From assembly GCA_032871835.1 (NCBI GenBank), contig CM065295.1, positions 87,165,819-87,229,818 of the forward strand: a stretch of DNA of 64,000 bases, in the 5' to 3' direction. This DNA is from Dipteronia dyeriana (taxonomy: Eukaryota; Streptophyta; Magnoliopsida; Sapindales; Sapindaceae). Positions 58,901 through 64,000 of this stretch are shown here, piece by piece. Below the pieces are notes generated by a model. It had not been told where the DNA came from. It made no database searches and saw only the letters and a program-made list of their open reading frames with translations. Within the stretch, counting starts at the first letter, position 1; each line of letters opens with the position of its first letter. The position numbers and the translations under genes are program-made.

Positions 58901-60366
58901 CTTAGTCTTGACTCTAGGGATCATTTTTTTCGCGAACCACCTAAAGTTCCAACTAAAAAATGTTAGGAGGAGACCACAAAATCCCCGTATACTGATTTCC
59001 CCTCACACCAGATATTTCAAGACCGTTAAGGGGTTGATAAGGATACCCAACAATCCAAGCACCCTCTTGAAGATGCCATAATGTGGAGATAGACCTTCCA
59101 CTCTTGTACACCGGTTAGAGCTTATTGGCTGACTGGGCAGATCTGCTTGGAAACCTACATTCACATGGAGAGATGCCAAAGAATGGACAACATTTTGGAA
59201 TGCTCCCTTGCTTCTTGAGCAACACTAACATACCCAAACAGCAAGAAGCAGATTCTCCAATCAGCTGGTGAGAATACATATATTTCCCACAATAATTTTA
59301 TTTTTAGCTCATTTTCTCTGAATATCTGGCTGTTAGAATGTGATCGCCGACGTCACTGTGACCTATTTCCTGTTTTGCAGGAAGGGGGTTTAAGCTAAAG
59401 AGAGAAAACGGTTGTCTGAAACACTTACTTCGGAAAAAAAAAACAGAGTACCTTATCTACTAGATCTTTTGAGGTAGTTCTGGTTAGCATTGAGTAATAA
59501 TCTAACTTTTATAATGTCAATGTATATTTATCCGAGTATTAATTTGTTGTGATATATAGGAGCTACCTCAGTTTCAGGTTATTGGTAATATAATTTGGTC
59601 GTTATTATCTTATTTCCTTAGGTACCAGGAATATGAAACTGATGGTATACAATTTGGAGATAAATAATTGACTGATTTGATGAACAGAATATGATGCCAG
59701 TGACTGATTTCCTTAAATCCAACTGCTTTCTACAATCATCTTGTTCCCACGCCTGCATGATTGATAGATGCAATGGCAGTAGAACGATCTTTGGCCAGAT
59801 TGCTAGTATGCACTCTGCAAAATGTGCTTTATGATGTTTACTTGGAAATGTTGACCTCTCCACCCTCTGAAATGGTGAAGGATGTCCAAAACAGCCTTAA
59901 GTCTCATGCTAACTACTCATGCCTGTTGAATTATTGACCACTCTACATACATTAATCTTATTCATGATTATGTATTGTTATTTTAATTTCTTTATCCATA
60001 ACTTTAATCATGTTCAACCGGTCCAGTTGTATTTGTCGTCGGTTTCTTGTCTTCATAGTGATTATAATGGTATTCCTAACCAGGCTTCCCTGATTTTATT
60101 AGCCACTGGGAGACCTGAGAACATTAGAGGTTGATGACAAAGGGGAGGCCTTCTTCTCCAGTGTCAAAGTGAAGCTGAGAGTTGCAGATCTGATTGGTCG
60201 ATCCATAGTTGTATATGGATCTGCAGATAAATCAGATTCAGGCGTCACAGCTGCAGTAATTGCTAGAAGTGCAGGAGTTGGTGAGAACTATAAGAAAATT
60301 TGTTCATGTGATGGAACCACCATTTGGGAATCTAGTAACAATGATTTCGTCAACAGCAAAGTCTAA
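55998..60366 (+). CDS. CCS: Copper chaperone for superoxide dismutase
   Basis: Six exons, 55998-56249, 56366-56392, 56513-56585, 56718-56852, 57362-57582 and 60103-60366, with GT-AG borders and fitting phases, give 323 residues. A Ser/Thr/Ala-rich transit peptide (about 1-70) suggests plastid import; a start at the internal Met of LHMDAPTSNHQ could give a cytosolic form, as described for plant CCS. Domain I is a heavy-metal-associated domain with MKCEGC (Cys102, Cys105). Domain II is SOD-like (PGKHGWSINEFGDLTKG to GRSIVVY). Domain III carries the CxC motif CSCDGT (Cys303, Cys305). CCS delivers Cu to Cu/Zn-SOD and forms its disulphide. The last intron is 2.5 kb and holds a large inverted repeat. 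Confidence 0.93.
57849..59426. mobile_element. Large inverted-repeat (foldback) element in CCS intron 5
   Basis: Two arms of roughly 500-580 bp (about 57849-58430 and 58910-59426) are inverted copies. The outer ends are AAGTGTTTCA and its inverse. A perfect pair CCAGCTGATTGGAGA lies at 58110-58124 and, inverted, at 59254-59268. Other pairs are tcttgaaatatct with agatatttcaaga, and attccagaatgttgtccat with atggacaacattttggaat. The arms enclose about 480 bp. No transposase and no convincing target duplication were seen; the family is unknown. Confidence 0.8.
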
Positions 60367-60965
60367 TGTATTCAAGTAATTTCGCACAGTTTGTAATAGG
60401 TGTCTTGTCCAACCGGTGAAGGGACCGTTTTCATAACTTCGTCTTTTTTATTCCGGACTTGACATATGTACCAGTTTATTTAATAAGGAAGATGAAGTCT
60501 AGGTTGCACTTTTGTAATTGATAACCAGAAGGCTTTTGAACCAGTTAACTGTTTTCAAGCTGTGTTCTCTTCTCATAGAAGCTCTGTACGTGTTCCTAAA
60601 TGTTACACAGGTGTGATTTGAACACCATTTTTTCTCCTTTTTGTTTACCATTGTTTTCCAGAAAGAGAGTTGCTGCTTAGCCATCTATTAACTGAATTAC
60701 AATCCTTGCTGCAGACAAGCAATTATTTGCAATCATTTGCCATCAGCTAATATGATCATAAACATAGCCCATAACTGTGTCATACACATAAACCTTCCAC
60801 GAAACAATTCGGTTATAGAACTTTATAAGTCACCGGGAATCTAAAAAATGGATCAGGTCCATGAATCCATACACATGGTCAGTGATGGCAACAAGAGTTT
60901 TGAAGATTATGTTTTCAATGGCAATAACCCTTCTCTACTGGCCATCTCGTAGAGACTGATGGCAG
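60367..60965. other. Convergent intergenic space between CCS and NUDX14-like
   Basis: It holds both 3' ends; a plus-strand poly(A)-like signal (tttaataaggaag) lies near 60478. On the minus strand, 60899-60965 still carries readable NUDX14-type C-terminal coding in another frame (see the frameshift note). Confidence 0.55.
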
Positions 60966-61528
60966 TTAAACCATTACATCAGCTGTTATGCGCCAGAGTT
61001 CCCGATAGGGAACTACACGAACTTTAATTATCTCACCGTGCTCACGAAGACCTGTTTCTTTTCCTTGTAGATGCATGATTATTTCTTTTTCAACGCTTCC
61101 TTTGTAGAGAAACAAGCTAATTTCTTCGTCACAACCTCCCTAACCATGAAGGAGCAAGAATGAATAATTTATTTAATTTTATTTAGATAAAAGAAAAACA
61201 CAATATATGATTGATAATTGCAGCAGGTACCTTAATTGCTATCTAAATTTTGAAGATATGTCATATTATCTGATAACATCTGACTTATTCTAAATGAACC
61301 TAGTTGGTAAGGATGACTTGCAACTCTATTCCAGACAATATCGGATGTTTGAGCAACAGATAGCATGATATGTAGTCTTCAAGTGGTAATCTTTATATTT
61401 CAAAACGGAATTTAATCAAACTATAATATTCTAAATTACAAGCAGCTGGTTACTTTTACTTAACATGCAACAAATTTCACATAATCAAATTCTATCTGAA
61501 AAATGTTAATTACGTGCATCTATTCCAT

Positions 61529-61582
<54 letters not shown>

Positions 61583-63351
61583 ACTGATCTTAATGGAACA
61601 TAGAACCAAATAATTCATCAAAAATAACTAGTAACTAAATATGATAGTCATCCTACTTTTAAAAATAAACTCAGCAATGGAGTCTCACAACACCCCCTAC
61701 CCCGAAAAAGTAAATAAAAATAGAAAGAACAAAGAAAGAAGGAATATACAGGAGAAGGGATAACTCTGCATCCAGTAGATGGGTCCAGGAAGGCTGTGAG
61801 GTCAATCATGTCATCCAGATTCAAGTGAATACCAATCTCTTCTTCAACCTGTCAGAGCAAAATATAATCACAACTCAACGACACAAATATAAAAAATTAG
61901 CTCGAAGATTACAAAAATCACCATCGTTACTCGCAAGTCATAGTCACAATCAAACATCATAACAATCATCAAGCAAGAGTAGAATATAAAATACAATCAA
62001 GGATAGAAGTCAAAAAGATTTATAGAAACAATTTACTGGCAAAAAAAAGGTAAAGGTCGCTTATTTAAGCCAAGGTTCAAGATTTCAAGTGCATGTCAAT
62101 ATAAATACATATCATGGACACATACAAGTAATGAAATTGAGCATGTAGTTGATACACCAACATGTACACCGAACAATATACAAATATCATTTCTCAAGTT
62201 GGTTAGAGGTCACTACTATTTCCTCCTTTCTGAGGAAGAATGAAAAAACGTAAGATACCGAACATGGAAGACATTTTTTCAGAAAAAAAAATGAAGAGCT
62301 GTAAACTTCAAGTACTTGAGGAGTCTCCATGTCAGAAAAGACAAAGTTTCCCATTTTTTCATTCCATTTTGAGGTTACTATGATGAAAATTTTGTTTTTA
62401 TTGGACATGCTAAAAGCAGGAATATTGGACACATATCTTATACCAATTAGCAAGTCAAGTAAAGTACAAATGTGTACTTCAACCATCTTAAAATTTCCGT
62501 GTACAGCAGGTCAGTTCCTCGTGACTGAAAATTATAAAAAATCAAATACTATTTTAAAGACTATGAGCATTTCTAAGAAAAGAAAAGAAAAAAATAATGT
62601 ATAGCAAATGAAACAGGAGAAACAAAAACAATAAAGAAAGTGTGCCAAATTATTATAATCTAATGATGACTGAATTTGAAAGGCCATTATTGGAAAACAC
62701 GGGGACATACAGAGAGAAAGAGAGAAAGAGAGACCTCACGAACTGCTGTGCCAACAAAATCACCTTTGTCATCATCCAGCATCCCTGCAGGCAGTTCCAA
62801 TATCACCCTTCCAGTGGGAACCCTAACCTTAGATATTAACAGAACAATATCAGGTTTGCATGAAGTTAAAACACAAAAGCAGACATAATTATACAATTCT
62901 ATAGTTCTTGTACAATTAGTCTCTCAAGATATTCAAGTAAACACTAAAAAGAACACTGACAACTACAATAACACTACCTGTTCAGTGAGAATGGCATAAG
63001 TCTCCCCTCCCGAATCCAATAGAATTAGCACAGCTACAGCTGGTCCTCGAGCGAATACTATACCTGGAACCTAAGCATGTATTAGTTCATACAGAAAATA
63101 TACAGTGTGAGCTAAAGTAAACAGATATAGATTCTCTTAAGTGAGGCGTAAAAAGCCATGGTCATGTAGTAACTGTAGTTCAAGAGAAATTGTTCATAAA
63201 TGGAGATTATACATTAACAAGAAGATTAATTGAATGAGAACAAAATAATAATTATAGAATGGAGATGAGATACCTTTTTTCCAGTTTCCTTATCAATGAT
63301 ATCTGCTTTGAATTTTAGAAAACCAATGCGCTCCCCAAACATATCCACTCC
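60966..63351 (-). CDS. NUDX14: NUDX14-like Nudix hydrolase (ADP-sugar diphosphatase), 3' part
   Basis: Five exons on the minus strand, 63351-63274, 63070-62978, 62827-62735, 61848-61750 and 61139-60966, all phase 0, give 178 residues; earlier exons lie beyond the window. The reading GVDMFGERIGFLKFKADI, FARGPAVAVLILLDSGGETY, then the Nudix region LPAGMLDDDKGDFVGTAVRE and VEEEIGI, then GGCDEEISLFLYKGSVEKE, is typical of plastid ADP-sugar pyrophosphatases that hydrolyse ADP-glucose or ADP-ribose. The frame stops at LWRITADVMV. One base more in the T run at 60966-60968 would restore a normal family C-terminus, so about 17-20 residues are lost through a 1-base deletion or a sequence error. The Nudix REVEEE core is intact. 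Confidence 0.85.
61531..61580 (+). repeat. (CT)25 microsatellite in an intron of the NUDX14-like gene
   Basis: A perfect CT run of 50 bp lies between the last two exons of the minus-strand gene, so the transcript carries (GA)25. Its length makes it a likely polymorphic marker. Confidence 0.9.
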
Positions 63352-64000
63352 CTGTCACCAATAAGATGTCAACATGCACTTGTATGAATCATGAACACAT
63401 GAATTCTGTCATGGTGACGATGATGTTAGGAAATCGCCTAGATCAAAACCTAAACTTGAAGGTTGAAGTAAGGCCCAAATAATAGTATTGAAGTAACAGC
63501 AGGCCTTCTCAAGTGTAAGACTAATAGACTGGTCATGTAGACCAAAACAGATAAAAATTCATATGCAAAATAAATTCATCTAACAAATACAATCCTGTTG
63601 GGGCACTTGAACCTATACACTTACCGACTCCGATACTATGTTAGATAATTGTTAGACCTAACAGCTTATACTTAGAAATAAGTATTTAAATGATTTAACA
63701 GAAGTAATGCATTATAACTATAATATAGTTTCAACTTATACTGTATCTTCCAAATCTTAAATGAATAACAATTAACTGTATTTACCCCCGCCCCCGGAAC
63801 CATGAATCAAAAGTCCAAAAATCAAAATACGGTTAAGACCAACTTTACGTTGTCAGCCATAAAAAGCATCAAATCAATCTAAAAAACACAATTTCCAATT
63901 AGAACCAACTGGTAATTAAGTTTCTGTTTCTACATCCATAACATGGAAAAAGAAAAGAAAAAATAAAACAGAACTAAAATCCTAAGTACAGGTTTTATTG
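63352..64000 (-). other. Intron of the NUDX14-like gene running off the window
   Basis: No further exon with the expected upstream coding was found before the window ends. 63615-63660 has a short LTR-like phrase (cactcgata-like) of no clear meaning. Confidence 0.4.

Noticed and set aside
1..64000. Prokaryote-style systems (CRISPR, toxin-antitoxin, phage, operons)
   Set aside because: The repeats seen are LTR leader units, MITE ends or microsatellites, and all genes are intron-containing or plant-type. No such system is supported.

Overview
The window is nuclear DNA of a flowering plant, almost certainly a eudicot. It is AT-rich, its genes are split by GT-AG introns, it is full of LTR retrotransposon debris and MITEs, and every recognisable protein is plant-type. 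I cannot fix the species. No operons, prokaryotic genes, CRISPR arrays or rRNA/tRNA genes were seen.

Layout. 1-5794: 3' part of a decayed Ty1/copia element (minus its 5' LTR), ending in a 534-bp 3' LTR. 7258-9662 and 19416-23206: two direct copies of one block carrying an HPR3-like hydroxypyruvate reductase gene; copy A is intact, copy B has frameshifts and is riddled with MITEs. The 9.8 kb between them holds a copia RNase H fragment, a PIF/Harbinger-like element, a broken ER-body membrane protein-like gene, a gag-only Sirevirus remnant on the minus strand and a Mutator-like element. 23401-25659: intronless subtilase 1. 27716-29049 (-): SHG1/BOD1-type COMPASS-like gene, divergent from 29447-30861 (+), a plastid alpha/beta hydrolase. 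31008-31621: probable solo LTR. 33616-39865 (-): eight-exon YTH-domain m6A reader with a SINE in one intron. 41.3-48.0 kb: repeat-rich DNA including a huge foldback Mutator-like element nested in a MITE. 50412-52709 (-): subtilase 2. 55998-60366 (+): CCS, the copper chaperone for Cu/Zn superoxide dismutase, with a 1.6-kb inverted repeat in its last intron. 60966-63351 (-): 3' five exons of a NUDX14-like ADP-sugar diphosphatase that runs off the window.

The genes do not form one pathway. The neighbourhood links are the HPR3 duplication, whose right end reaches into the promoter of subtilase 1; two subtilases of the same subfamily 27 kb apart in opposite orientation; a head-to-head pair sharing a promoter of about 400 bp; and the convergent CCS/NUDX14 pair. 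Exon borders were read by hand from splice sites and phase and by remembered resemblance to plant families; no alignment or expression data were available. I found no convincing undescribed biological system. The strongest unusual signals are the two large inverted repeats (45001-46540 and 57849-59426), the history of the HPR3 duplication, and the repeat-built leader of the copia element.
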